A stretch of DNA of 64,000 bases, taken from positions 1 to 64,000 of the forward strand of contig JAECUM010001715.1 in the NCBI GenBank assembly GCA_016617855.1, written 5' to 3'. The position numbers were made by a program, and so were the translations under genes. The notes under the pieces were generated by a model, which searched no databases, was not told the DNA's origin, and saw only the letters and a list, made by a program, of their open reading frames with translations. This DNA is from Megalonaias nervosa (lineage: Eukaryota > Mollusca > Bivalvia > Unionida > Unionidae). This document shows, piece after piece, positions 1-14,900 of this stretch. Positions within the stretch are counted from its first letter, which is position 1. The number at the start of each line of letters is the position of its first letter.

Positions 1-2480
1 TATTTTTACAATGACCACTCACATCAGACTTCAGTCTGGCATTGTGCAGGACAAGCTGTTTTCTGTACATACAAACTGGAAAACTTTGTGCAACACTGTA
101 AAAATTTATTATGCTCAATTTGGGTCACCATGGCTATTTTTTCTGTAATCTAAGCATTGTCTAGACCCCTTCAGTGAGAACTCTGCTGTGAGATATACCT
201 GGGAGTCAGCTCATGCACTTAGCACTGCAGCTCAACAAACACTTTCCAGTGCCAGAGCTGCTTTCATTAACCTCCAGCACATAAAAGAGATGAATTCCTA
301 TGTACATCAGTTTTGTTAAAAGACTATCACAAGACCAATCTCAGATGACAACCATTCTAAACTTCTACTGCACAGTCATATGGAGAAAGTCAGGAAACAG
401 GCCATCAAAGATACAAACCCCTCACACAGGCCAAGTGTCGAAAAGCCCAGTCATGGTTTCTAAGAAAAGGCATAGAAGTAGATGAACTCCATCTAACCCT
501 GAGACACTCCAGATAGAAAATCCCTTCTGTATACATTTTCCTTGGTGAGTACACCATTTTTGACAGCTGATGATAAAACTTGGAAGAGACGGGCTGATTC
601 TGACTCAGCTTCTTCCTTAGACAGCCTTTCTACAGAAAATGCTATCCTTTTTCTGGCTTGTCATAAGGAGGGATACTTTAACACATGCGAGTCTCTACTT
701 TGATGATCTGTGGGTCCTGTTAATAGTCTTAGAAGGCATCCAAATCACATTCACTGACCCTTCCCATTTGTCAAAGGTTCCCTTTACTACACAAGTCCCC
801 AGAGTAATACAAAGCCAATATTCTGCAGCAAGAAATAAACACTTTCCTTTCAGAAAGGGCAATAAATGCTGTTTGCGACACAAACTCCTATGGATTATAC
901 TCCAAATGTTTTCCTTCTGCCCAAGGCCAATGGCATATTCCAACTGGTCAGCGGTTTAAACTTTTTCAATCTGCACATTCTGGAACCCAGAGACACCAAG
1001 ATCAGTTCACAATACTGTTAGGAGGGATATTTTGCAGTCGGTCTAGACCTCTAAGATGCATACCTTCATACTCCCACTCACAGGTCTTCCCAGAAGCTTC
1101 TGAGTCTCAAATACAAGGACATCATTTTCCAGTGGAGACCACCACTTTTATTTGAATGGAGTCTCCGGGTCTTCGTGATAAGTATGGGCTAGTTGTGTCA
1201 ATCTTCAGAACCATATCCAAATCCATGACATCAACTACAACTGCTTAAAGCAAGCAGTCTTTTTTACCAATGTTTGAAATCCCTTGTTTCACATTTGCTT
1301 TACCATGGATTCCTTGTCAACAAGGACAAATCCAATTTGTTCCATCCCAACATTGTATTCAGCTGGGCAGTGAATTCACAACCTTTTCTGAACTGAGCTT
1401 GTCTCCCTAAGTAATGTGCTTTAAAACTAATCTCAGTAGTGTCTTCCATTTGCACAGAAAATTAGCCTTGTAATTGCTTCGCCTCTTGGATCTTTTCATT
1501 TGGGGACATTTGTTCATAAAAAAAACCATATACACCTATCCCAGTTGCAGCCAAAATTTTGCCCCTTATACCAAGTGATGACAGTTTGGGACTACATGAG
1601 GTCTCGTCTCAGCAAAGGGGAGGTAATAGGTTGCAGGATAAACCAGCTGAAATTATGATCTGCCTGTATGCCAGCACAACAGGCTGGGGTGCACACTTCT
1701 ACCATCATTTCAAGAATTGAGTAGGTTTGGCCCCCATCACATGCATTTCATGCACATCGGCCTTCTGGAGATGAAGATAGTAGTGGATGCTTTTTGATTA
1801 TGGCAGATGTTATTTGGAAAAGATGTTTTATTCTGTCCAACAACATGACTGTCATCAATTACATCAGAAGGTAAGGGAAAACCAAGTCTCATGACTGCTG
1901 TCTCTGATATGGGTATTTTCTTGGGTGTTGTCATTGTTGGTATTCAATTCTGTCACATCTCAGGCAGGACTCTGATCCTTGTCCAGGCATTGACAATGTG
2001 CTAATCCTAGTACATACCTCTCATGGGATTTAAAACTTTAATATTCATTAGGAGACCATGGCCAGGGCCAACTGTGGGGTGAGGGGATGTAACTCCCTCT
2101 GCCTCCGACCTGTTTTCTTAATGCATTATCATTAAATAATGTGTATACAGAAGTAACCAATGTCAGGAGTAAAATGGGTTTTTTTTTATATAATAGATGC
2201 ATGGTCATAACATGGACAAATCCTCTAAGCTATTCCTGTAGTTACATTCCTGGAGAATCGTGCACATCTGCTCTAGCAGTACTGATGATTCACAGGATTT
2301 GGCGCCAGTTCAAAGGGAGACCACTATTGTCTGACTTCCATTTTGGCAAGCATTTGATTTTGTAGCACTTTTACTGCTAAAACGAGGCCACAGGACACAG
2401 TGAATGCCCTGTTTGGTTTTGGAAGGCAGGATTTGTGAGGAGATGGTTGGACTCCTAATGTATTATGATTTGGTAAGTAT
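1..2480 (+). mobile_element. DIRS-like retrotransposon relic, copy 1
   Basis: A degenerate element with many stops and frameshifts; no intact protein remains. Plus-strand fragments follow the reverse transcriptase/RNase H order: VNKDKSN near 1315, an RNase H piece with TGWGAH near 1684, and MTVINYIRR near 1846. These resemble DIRS-type elements. The 3' portion (about 2140-2480) recurs at 11240 and 18250, and inverted at 5228 and 14590. It may begin before the window. It lies upstream of the first visible AATF exon, so presumably in an AATF intron. Confidence 0.65.
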
Positions 2481-2821
2481 TATGCAAAAAGATTATGAAA
2501 GAAATATTTAGAAATAAAATTGATTTCTTATGCAAATACAGGCTTGTCTTTTGCATGTTCAGCTTGCAGGGACTTTTTCTTTTTTTGACATTAATGAAAC
2601 AACAGCTATCAGCATGCAGTATTTGCAGTTTTAAAATAGTGAATCTTAAACTTCATTTAATTTGATGCTGTGGTCATCACATTTTTGTAAAAATTTAAAT
2701 ATCTTCTTCAGTCTTGTTATTTGAATTTCTTAAAAATTATTGATGAGCAATACACATGATATTTACAAATACTGTACACTGCTGTGAACATCTACTTACA
2801 AATACCAATTTTGTATTCCAG

Positions 2822-2902
2822 AAGAGAAGGGCTTTCAGCAGTTTTCTAAGACCAGTGCCGGTGATGAAGTAGCAAAAGGGTTGGCTTCTCGACAACAGCT
2901 AG
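2822..2902 (+). CDS. AATF: AATF exon a (first visible)
   Basis: The acceptor is ...ttccag and the donor is CTAG|gtaaga. The exon enters with two bases of a split codon and leaves with one base (G). It encodes a segment ending ASRQQL, just before the conserved LWDSL motif. It corresponds to the end of the acidic N-terminal region; earlier exons must lie upstream of the window. Confidence 0.85.
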
Positions 2903-5900
2903 GTAAGAAATAGGTGTCCAGCTCAAAAGATGTAAAAAAAAAATATGTGCCAAAGGTCTGAAAAAAATTACCGGCTAATTATATCAGCTGTAGCACATAA
3001 TATCCGAACTCAGACCCATCACAAGCTTTCTCTGTAATAGGTTTGAATTGCAATACTTTCATGGTAAACGATGGAAATGTTCATGTCATGAGTTCCAAGG
3101 ATATGCGTATAAATTTAATTGAGATAAAAGCTAATGGAAACTGGAATAATGCTGTTTTGTGGATTTTTTTCCCCTACATCTTGATTTAATTATCTTCGTT
3201 TTATATTATCTTGTGTTGATACTTTAGAAACTATCGATTCAGAAAAAATTCAGACTCATTTTTTAATGCTCTGGTGGCCTAAGCAGGTAGAGCATCCACC
3301 ATGGATGCAGAAAGTCACAGGGTCGAACCCTGGCCGAATCATACCAAAGACTTATAAAAATTATACTAGCGGCTGCCTCACTTGGCACTCAGCTTTAAGA
3401 GGTTAGTGTTATAACTGGTCAGCCTGGTGTTAGGATAATGTGACTGGGTGGGACATGATGCCCCAGTGCTAGACATCACTATAAACTGCTGCACTGCAGA
3501 TGTCGTTATGATATAAAGCTGTTAAAAATAAAAAATACACAAACAATCATTTTTTAATCTTGAAATAAGTTGAGGAATTCCAGAAGGTTTTCCACAGAGA
3601 TAAAGCAAGATTTTGAGGTAAATTCAAGGTTTTATGACCTGGAATTCTAGAAGATTTTCAATGGAGATAAAGCAAGACTCCCTTGAAGAAAATTCAAGAT
3701 TTTATGACTGTTTTGATCCCTTGTGTATGTTAAATGTTCTGTGACAAAAAATCAGAAATCTCAATTTGAGGAAAACATTTTGAGATAGTTAGAGAAAACT
3801 CAGGCTTTACTGATTGATGTTTGTATTGGTTCATTTGCTTCCCAATCCACTTTCAAGCATTTTCAGTCATATCAAAGTACAAAATAAGTGCATTAAAGAT
3901 GATCGCTTGAAAAATGTTGAAGTATTGAACTTGTTAAAAAATGTATGTTTGTACGCAGTTAAAGAGTCTGAGCAATCCAGGATATCCTTGTTGTACATTT
4001 TCTTGCTGTACTTATTGTTGAATGTCTGTCCCCATGTAAGGGTCATTATATAGAAAAGTATGGAAAGTGTACCATGTCTCTAATTGCCTTTAAAACAATA
4101 GCTTAATGAATATTTTAAAATTCCTCAAATTTGCACAGGTTGAATATCAACGACTTATTAAATACACGCAGAAAAAGATATGTAGGAAAGTGAATTATTT
4201 TCACTCTGACACATCAGTTTTCTGCACTAGAAATTTTGTACAACCGATTTATAGTAGATATTAAATTACTAAAGATTTCCAAAAGATATGTATATCTTTG
4301 TTGATGTTATTAATTTCTTTCATAAGACTGTTATTGCTAGTATTCAGATTGTTTTAAAAAATGTCATTATTAAATAAGAGACAGAAGCTGTAACCATGTC
4401 CTTTTGCATCTAGTCTCTCCCAGAGTTCATAAAACTTCAATAATGCTATGTACAAGGTAACAGCATACAGATGGCATCATATTGTTATGACTGTGTCATT
4501 TTGAGCTATACAGTGAGTTGATTTTACTTAAAGCTACTACCTTAAGTGACATCTGATGTACTCAGTGACCCTATCTGTATGTTTCAGGCTTCAGCTAGAT
4601 TTTTTATATTTAAAAAAAACCAAACAAAACAAAACCTTCGTACTCAAAGTTTGAAATTACATTATTGATTTAATAAAAGTGTATTGTGTATATTTCATGC
4701 ATTTGTTAAGGTTTGTGTATCTTGTTTATATTTCTTGCTTCTGTTAAGGTTGTATATCATGTGTAGGTTTCATGCCTCTGTTAAGGTTCATGGGATTTAT
4801 CTGTCATGAGTGTATTTCATGCCTTTGTTAAGGTTTGTGGGATTTATCTATCGTGTGTATATTTCATGCCTCTGTTAAGGTTTGTGGGATTTATCTGTCA
4901 TGCATATTTCATGACTTTGTTAAGGTTTGTGTGATTTATCTGTCATGTGTATTTCATGACTTTGTTAAGGTTTGTGGGATAGCCTTGTAGAGGGGAGAAT
5001 AAAGCTTCAAAAAGCTGTTGCCATCATTAACCAGCTACCTCATCCAGATGCATGGAGGAAAATGGAACAAACAGGAGAAGACAATTTTACAGTGGAGGCA
5101 AATAAAGGTAAATCAAAGTTAATTCCATACATGATTAACTCACCTTGTTTGGTTCAAGTCTGTTGCATGAAAGTGTCTTTTTCATATATGTTACACTATT
5201 ATAATACTTCAGGTACCATGTAAATGCAGTCCTTACAAGCTAGATATAAAGCTGGCTAGTTTAACAACAGAAGAGCTCATAGGTAATCTGCTTCCGAAAG
5301 TGGAAGCCAGACTAGTGTTGTCTTCCATTGGATAGAGGGATTGGCACCAAATCCAGTGAGTCATCAATTACCCCTTCCATTGGTGCCATGTCAGCATACT
5401 CTTTCTCAAGGCCTCTCAAATATCAAATCCACTTTTGCCTTTTCATTGTTTGGATGATTCTTGGGAGTTTTCTTACCTCAGAAAAAATATACTCCAGCTT
5501 CTTCATCTGTCTAAATCTTGCTCTGCTCTGTCTTTTGTCATAGAGTGAATCATGTTAGCTTGCTTGGTAGAGCATTGGACTCGTATTCATCAAGTCACAG
5601 GTTCCGTTCATGCCCGGGCTGGCCTGGGCTGGCAGCCTTTTAAAGTTTTGGACATTTGGACCAAGCTATTTTTACCCACCTGACATCAAGCGGACTCAAG
5701 GTCTATTCAGATATTTTGATGACGATATAGGCAGACATGAGAAATCAAAAAGTGGGATCTAACAAGAAAATATATTTGCTGTTGTAACTAATTACTTCAC
5801 AGAATATTGTGTACTTTATTAGTGTGACTTTAGTGAAATAGATGCCACAGGACCAGGACTGAGCCTGAAATTTATTGTAGCATCCAGATCAAGACATTTT

Positions 5901-8900
5901 TTTAACCAGTCGTAAAATCATTCTTTAATTTCTTTTTGTATTTTTCTATATTCATAGTATCAGTTCAACATGATACAATAAATAATTTGTTTTATGTGGA
6001 TTTTCTGTTTACAGGTGTAAACACATGGGACAGGATTAGGTGTGTAGGTTGTAAGCATTTCAAGCTGACCACACTACCATTGCAATTTATATGGGGTGCA
6101 ATTTGGGCCATATATTGCAACATGTTTTCATGCTAGTCTTGCCAAACAGGCAAGATGGATGAATGAGAGAGATAAGACACATAATCAGTGATGCAGATGC
6201 CATCAGTATTGGTGCCAGGGCTGTCTCTTATGACAGTTTCCCTTTGACAGAATCAAAGTAGACAGAAAGTTAAGTCAGGCCCGGCTATTGTAAGTTTCAT
6301 TGCCACCAACCAAACAGAACTTCATATTGGGCCAGTACCAACATAGTATGGTGACCCATCTGCACCAATAATGTGTATGATCTCAACACAGACATCTTTC
6401 CCAAGATAGCCAGTCCTGGACTGTTGCATCAGATGCCCACCAGATGCATAGCAAACGCAGCCTTGACCAGTGCCCCTCAGCTTCTGGATTCAAAAAAACA
6501 TCTCACGCTACTCAATATTGGACCCGTGGCAGTGTTGCAGATGGGCACTGGACAGGTCTATCTCCAGTCCTGTTTCTGTCACAGATCAGTAATGGCTACT
6601 GTGATGCCCCATTCCTGGATAGCTGGCACCAGTCCCAGACCATCAGTGAATCACATAGGGAACTCCTGGAGATAACAGTTTCCAAACATGGACAGATCCC
6701 CAGCCTTGTTCATCATCCTGCATAACCGGCTTCACCAGCTCAGTCATCACACCAATCACATGAGTGCCATCTTTCATTCTCCATCTCTCTCTCTCTTTCA
6801 CACATACACACACACTTCAAAATGGCTTTCTATAGGACCATGCATACTGGTAGTTTTCACACTGCTGTCCCAGCAGTTGACACACATTGCAGGCCGGGGG
6901 TTGTCAAAACATTCCTCTTTGCATATAGATTGGAAGTCCTTCTTCAACATGCAACAGAAGGTTCAGAATGTAGCAATAAGGTCCTGGGTTCAAGTCTCTG
7001 GCTTGGCCATGTGGCTGTGTGAGAAACCTTGCCAGTAGCCTCCTGTGGTTGGTGGTGGTTTCTTGGGTTTTCCTAGACTCTTCCTTCACCAGTTATACTG
7101 GCTGCCATATATAGCCTATCATCTATTGTGTGCTGATCCCCCTCACACACAAAATCTGTTTATGGCCAGATTTTTTGAGGAGGACAGAAAAAAAGGCAAA
7201 GAGGCAAACCTTGGAAGTCAGCAACCCAAAGCATGCCTAATTTTCCTCAGGATTAGAGAAACAGGAAGGACCCAACTGAGGCATGCCAAACAGGAGACTT
7301 TCCTCCAAGCCTTTTGCCTTGACTTGAACTAAGTTTCTAAAGGCCACTGATAAAAAGATATAGGAAGACACATATTTGCTTCAAGCCAAATTCTTTCCCA
7401 GTCAATCTTCCAGCAGAAAATGATAACATGTTCAGACTACCCTTTTATAATTACCAGGTCGATTTTGCCATGGAATAATAAAAAGTCTGTCCCAGTGACC
7501 CTTGGCTCTTGCAATTTGGCTTAGAGAACATCCAAATCATATTCAGCGCCCCTCCCCTCATTGTCAAGGACTCCCGTCTCTTCTCTGCAGACGAAAAGGG
7601 CAGTTGATACTGTTCACAACACAAATTCACCAGGATCTTACTCCATACTTTTCCTATTTCCGAAAGTCATTGAGAAGTTTCATCAGCTGTTAGATTAGTA
7701 ATTATCAGCTAATTCATTTGGGCAGAATGGAGACACTGATCAATTATTGGCACTTTTCAGAATGGGGAATGGGAAGTCAGCCTAGACCTCCAAAATGCAT
7801 ATCTTCACATTTGTATTCATAGTTATTTCTGGCATTCCAGAGATTTGCATACTTTTTCATCTGAATATCATTCCCCAAGTCATTACAAGAATCATTGACT
7901 GAATTGTGTCACGCTTCCAACCCACCTTCATGTCTGTGACCTGGATAACTTTATACAAAACACCAGGTTAACTGGTGTATTTTGTATCAAGACAAGAAAT
8001 CACTTCTCTTCTGCTTCACATCGTAATCCTTGTCAACAAGGACAAGTTTGATCTTATCCCATCCCAATATTTTATTCTCTTCGATGTTGGGATAGAAATT
8101 ATTGTAAACCAAATCTGCTTTCCTCAGGAATATGCCTTGAAAATCATCTTGATAATGTCCTCCATTAAGTGACAGAGAAATCTCAGCAAATGAGAGGACA
8201 CTAATTGATTTACAACTGATGGGAATTCAGCTGCAGGATCAGCCAGCTTCTAATTAAAGTCTGCACAGGTGCCATCATGTCAGGCTGGGGTACTTACCTC
8301 CTGCCTTCCTTCCACTGAGTGGGAATGGTCCCTTCAGGAGCCACTCATAATTCTCTTGGAGACTGAGGACATCGTGGATGCCTTTTAATCATGGCAGATG
8401 TGGTCGAGAAAGAACAATCTAACAACTAAAAAGTCATTGATTAAATCAAAAGGCAAGAGGAAACCAAATCCCCAGACCTCTGCTTTTAGTGTTTGGATTT
8501 TTCAGGTCCTGTCATCATTGTTAAAGCCACATTGCAGACAGGTTTAGTGTCTGAGTAGGCTCACTGTCTGAATGGTCCATTTACCCCTCGTTCTCAGTTT
8601 AATTTATGCCTCTTGGGGTCGAATTCTTATGGATCTATTTGGAACAAGGTGGAACATGAATGCTCCAACTCTCCAGTCCCAGAGCCAAAGACAAAGGCAG
8701 TCTATGCTTTCCCTATGTTTGGATAGTATCAGTGCTAATCTTTTTCCCATAACTATCGATTCCCAAACACTTGCAAGTGCTATCTAATCTGCTCTCATCA
8801 GGTGTCAGCCTATTGAATTTGACATTGGAAACTACCAGGAAGATTCCCACACTTGCTCAAACAAACACAGAAGCCAGTCTTCCATCTAAAATTCTTCATG

Positions 8901-11900
8901 TTGAATTCACTTTGCCTTTACTAAACAAGCTCTTGTACAGAATGGTTCTCGATAACAAGTGGTGTACATAATTGCTTGAGCAATAATGTCCACAACTTTG
9001 AAAGCCTATGACATGTAATGGAGCTCTCTCCCAGAGATGCAATTCTCCTATGGCACTTCAACAAGAAGTTAGCTGCTATCACAACCAAGGGCTACCACTC
9101 CATGATTTCAGACATATTTCAGCATCACGGAAGCAAGGATGTGAACCAGAACAAAACCAACACTTCATCCTTAATGCAAACTTTGACTTGTCTCTACCAG
9201 AGTATCTGTCCCATGGTCCAAACAAGAATCTTCTGTGGGATCTGACATGGTGAACAACTTGCCTTCATGACATATTAAGGCTACCATTCCATGATTTCAG
9301 ACATGTTTCAACATCATGTCTGGAGCCTTCAAGACTTGATTTCAGATATGTTTTGATACCATGTCTAGAGTGTTCATAACATATTTTGTAAAAGACCATC
9401 TTTGAGGTGTTAACTAAATAAGGCAGGATCAGTTAGATTCACCTTATCAGTTGATGTGAGGCATCTGCAGTTCCACCATGATAGTTTATTTTATGTGTGT
9501 AATACATTACATGTTCACATTATTGTTAGGGAATTAACTCTGTTACCTCACTAATTTAGTCCTTCCTGAAAGATGAAAAAAAAAAAAATCTTGCAGTTAA
9601 TAGGGCTGATAGATAAAGGGAAGTAACTCTTACATATTAACTCCCCTTGTTCCCGCTAAGTGAACACCTGTATCCCAGGTTTTGCCAGTTTAAACTTTGT
9701 GCTTGATACTGTGAACATTACCTCCAAAGAATCAATTACAATTTATATTTAACTTTGACCATCCAACATTAATTTTCAGTGGTATAAGTTGAACAATTTT
9801 TTATATGCTGTATGTACTTGTTTGTTTTATCTTCTCTCTTTCATTACAAAGATGTCAATCAAGTGCAGGAAATGCAGACACATAAAGGTCATGAAGAACA
9901 ACCACAAGATGTGCTAGATCTGCACAAAAACTTCTTCTTTACACACCCATGTAATGTGTATGCAATATGGGCAGAAGATGTTTGGACCTACATCTTAAAA
10001 GCAATACAGGGGCCATGAAAAATATTCTTGCTTTAAATTTTCTAAACACAAATTCCTTAGATCCAGCTGAAGTCACACCAGATGGTCCTACTGAAGGGAT
10101 ATTAGAATTGAATATAATGCACATACTACAGCAAGCTCTGTCGTCAAGAGTATTGACATGTGAGTTGGATGAAACTAGGGCTATTTTTAAGCAAACTTGG
10201 CAGCCTATTTGGCACAAGTCCTTTTCCCGCCTGTGCACGGAGGTAGAAATGTTGAAGCTGGGCTTGTGGGATTACTTTCTGAATTTGCTGGTCAGACCAA
10301 CCTGCAAGCTGTATATTATTCGCCTTATGCTGTCCCAACTGTTGACCAACTAGTCCAGCTTTCTAGGGAAATAATGTATTGTTTCATGGTCATGAATTGG
10401 TCATCTTGGACTGGTGAACAGCATGTCGCTGGACAGTTCTACTGTGCACAGTAAAGTCATATGCCTGCAAGAATAAGCCAGCCAGATCCACGATGCCAGT
10501 ACATGGCAAGCCAGCATCACATTCGGAGCTGTCCAGCCCTGCCAACCAATCGCACCAGGTTGGCATTTCTCAGCTGGACCACACTTTATGCTGGACATAA
10601 ATAAGCCAGCCCTACTAGCATATCTGACAGGTAAAACCTTTTTTCTTTCTCATGCTGATGATCTGGTATTATCATTGCTGTATGGAATCCTGTACCACTG
10701 GACAGAGTGTATGGGAGGAGAACAATCCTCCGCTTGACAACAGGTTGTCAGGAAGAAACATGGCCTTGCCTGATCATTCCAGTTCATCAATGGAAAGGAG
10801 GATATTTAGTTTTATAGTAGTAATCAAAAGCTATATAGCATTTTACCTCCATCAAAGCCTCCTTCTCCTTCTCCACTAGCAGTCGGTCTTACATACAAGG
10901 TCATGGTGTCAGTGGACATTGAATATGATGATGAAAATCCATCATTCAGAATTTTGCCACATCGTCAAAGATTGCAGAAATTACTGGACATCTTTATGGC
11001 AGCCAGTGTAACTGGTGGAGGAAGAACCTTGAAAAGCACCCTGAAAGAACCACTGACTAATGGGAAGTTACTGGCAAGCTTTCTTTCATACCCACATAAG
11101 CAAGCCCAAGACTCGAACCCACAATGGTGAGATGGCATTGATCAGTAAAGGCAAGTGCTTTAGACCACTCTGCAACCTGGGGCACCATTTGATAAGTAAT
11201 GTGTTTGATAGAAGAAAAACAATTTAGAGCCAAAAAAATGTTTTCTTTGATATTACTTACCAAGTCAAACTATGGGTGTACCCTATCAAAACCATCCCCA
11301 GCTACATCTGTGAAAGAGCATGCACATCTTCTCCAGAAGTAACTGACAGGATTTTATACCAATATCCAAAGGGAGACCACTTTAGTATGACCTCATTATG
11401 GCCAGCACTTCTGTTGCTAAAACAATCCAAAAGATAGGAAAATATCTTTTTTAGCCAGGGAGGACTGGATTTGCAAGGTAGTGTGTCTATTCCTAACATC
11501 TGATTTGGTAAATATTTTTATAATAAATATATTGTACTCTAAGATTTGGTTTCCTCAGAAAAGCAAGTTAACTGAGAGACCCTGCCATTTAGGTTTATGC
11601 AGATATACATGCAAGTAAATGATAGGGACCATTAATTTGGATAAATAAGTGCAAGGATTTGTGTATTGTGTTTTAGCAGGTATATGGAATACATGTCCAC
11701 CTGATCCTAGTTGTGGTCACATGGCAAAATGTAACTCATCGGTAATAATAACAGTTAGACAGGAGATAAAACTTCAGAACTATGAGTGGTTATTGTGTAA
11801 ACACCTAAAATTCACTTGAAGGTGTCTGAGCTGCAACATAAGGCTGCCACTTAATCTTTAAGCAAGAAATGAAAGATTTATTACAATAGCACAGTATTAG

Positions 11901-14900
11901 TGTAGTAGTGAAATAGAGGTGGAATGAAGTCAGTTAAGCAGCAATACAGGATATGTTCATGAAATTTAAAATTTATTAATCTAACAAAGGAGTTTCTATA
12001 TAAATTTTATCAAAACTTCCAATCTAAATATAATTAGCAATATTAGTTTTCAGGTTTATCTGTCTGTTGCATCTTTACACTTGATATTATTCTTTAATGT
12101 CAATTATACAATTCATTCATATATATTTATGAAACTGGAAATTATCAGTCAGAATGTTGCATTTTGTCTCATACTTTTCATTCAGATTTGTTTCAAATGC
12201 ATGTTTTCCATTGAATTATTGTTTGGTGTGTGCATTGAAATTCAGCTTGTATTTGTTAAAATATAAAATCTTCTTTGGGATTCCAGCTCAGCTTGCAGTA
12301 AAGACTCTCCTGGACAATCTGATTCAGTTGCAGACATTATTGTTGCTTCAAAATATGGAAACTAGGCATATTGTGAACAGTAACCAGTCAGAAAAGATGG
12401 ATAAAAGGAGGTAAGCTGATAGTATAGACATTTTGCAGATTCAGACTACATTTGTGGTACATTTTTTATTGTTATACGTTCATTTTTTTTCTCCATTAAC
12501 TTTGCATTGTCAGAATCATGTGTATTTTTCCATACTGCATAACACATATCTAAAAATAGTATTATTTGTTAAGTACTACCTTTGATTGTAAACATGCAAT
12601 GTACGATCATGTAGCAGACACTGGAGCTTTTGATTTATTAGATTTGTTTGTGGATGAACTTAACAAGCTGTTTGGTCCATTTGAAAGTAGAGATGATAAA
12701 GTTGACAATGTGAATGAGTTCATTTGGTCATAAAAGAAACTTTCAAGCAAGCAAACAGATAAATGTGATATCTGTAATGTCCACAAGAATCATGAGTCAC
12801 ACAGTATTGAAAATGCCATTCTGATCATTTAAACAGATATTTGAGAAATGTTCATTGAGTGGTTCAGACTATGAGCTATGCTCTTAGGGTCAATTAAAAT
12901 ATACTTACCATTTTGCATCTTGAATTTCCTCAAAATGTACTTAGTTATTTCTTCTAATCAGAATTACATGAGTTCCAGAAATTGGTACACACCACGAAAT
13001 TTTACTGTAATTTTGACTACATTTGCAACAGAAATCACATTCTCCTTACTGCACTTGAAACAAAATGAATGTTTTATTCCTTTGCAAACAATATTTAATC
13101 CTGTATCTGGTTGAGAATTTCAGTTGAAAGAATTCTTATTTTTTCCCACATTATGATTCCAAACTATCAATGACAGAAACGTGCAGCTGCATCAAGGCCA
13201 GTCCCTCCAGCCACATGTACATCATACGGAATTGACCCATCTAATAAATCCAGTCCATTACAACTAGAAAAGCAGAATTTAGTTGGATCCACAGAAAAAC
13301 AAAATCCCTCCATTCTAGACCAAGAGGAATAATTGTTTCAGTGTGTATTCATTCACAATATGACTCTAAATTTCAGTTTTAAGTTGACAAAAATGAGATT
13401 TATTTTTTAAGCAAATGACTGAACACACAATACGCTACCAAGTTCAAAGGCCGCTGGATGGTGCTATGTGTGCATTAATACTGTTACTGTGTATTGTTGA
13501 ACCTACAGTTGTGCATTTACTTTGGAATCAAGCATAAATTTATTTACTTTGTTTTTATTCATTAATGAGGCTTAGGTAGAAATGCAAAATGAGAATATAA
13601 TAAAAAGTTTACTACATTTGTACAGGAAAATATGAACTTATTTTTTCTGAATAATACTGCACTCCTAACATTGTGCAGTATTGCTCAGAAGAACTCGTTC
13701 ATATTTTCCCATACAAATGCAGTAACCTATAAATACTGGATCAAAACAAAATAGCCATGAAAAGATGCATGGACATTCTTATAACAAATTTGTCAAAAGT
13801 GTCCTTATTACTTGAATAAGCAAGTGGTTGATTGGTTAATTGCAGTCAGTACTGCAGATGTGTAACTCCATGTTATCTGTCAGTTTAGTTTTTCATTGAA
13901 TATTCATGAAAGCCATGTCCACTTCAGTCATTGGTATTTTTGTGCATGCATGTTACATGTGTATATGGTCATTAGCAAGTGTGAGCAGTACATCACCATC
14001 TTTCCTACTTAAAAAGTCTGCTAGACTAAATGCATATCGTTATAGAGTCAGGTTGTGTTAGACAAACTGTCATCAGGTCTATGTACAATATTAGTCTTGT
14101 AGTACACTTATACTCAGAATTAAATGTCATGTGATCTATTCAGCTGCTTTGAACCAGTTTAAAATCAGTTTGCTTATCTTCTTCTGCAATCATTGCAGCA
14201 AAGCTGATGTTGAAGATGACGAAGAAATCACCAGTGAATCTGACATGGAAGTTGACAAAACATCTTCCACAACACCATCAGTGTCCAGTCCTTTAGCAAA
14301 ACCAAAAAAGAGGAAGTTACAGACAGCTGAGTTCCCCGAGTGTTTGGAAAAGAGGCATAAAGCATTTGCCGAGTTTAGGTATTGCTTGTCTTGGAATTAA
14401 TAGCAGGGCTGTACTATTTTACTGCAAAATAATGGCAAGGAAAATTAGGTGGCAGGGTTCACTATGTTCGTTGAGGTGATCAGTGAGCTTGCTCTTGCTT
14501 TAAAACGCATGCAGTGCATGGTACCATGTATAGTTACCAAACAATTTAGCTCATTCATTATTTCTTTAAATATGTTACCCAGTGTAAGTACGTAAGGACT
14601 GCATTCACTAGCTTGCAAAAATCCAGCCCTCCAAGCTAAAAATTATGCTTACTGTGCCTTTTGGATTGTTTAAAAAGAGCATGAGTGCTAATAAATTGTC
14701 TTCTTGTCAAGACAGATGTCAGACAAGAGTGGTCTCCCATCACTCTGAAGGATTAGTGCAAGATCCCATCAGTTACCAGTTAATACTTCCACTAATGCAT
14801 GTTCTTACAAGAGGCCTCACAGATATCCTTCACTTTGTGCCTTTTCATCACTATGAGTGATCTTCTAAGTTTTCTCACCTCAGGGAAGTGTGCTGCATCT

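Noticed and set aside
3268..3345. tRNA gene
   Set aside because: A- and B-box-like sequences are present, but the cloverleaf cannot be formed and a repeated body follows; it is a SINE head. The same holds for 5548, 19119, 29810(-) and 54466(-).
9812..10454. Overlapping open frames suggestive of a single gene
   Set aside because: They need several frame switches without splice signals and show no recognised domain; more likely retroelement debris.
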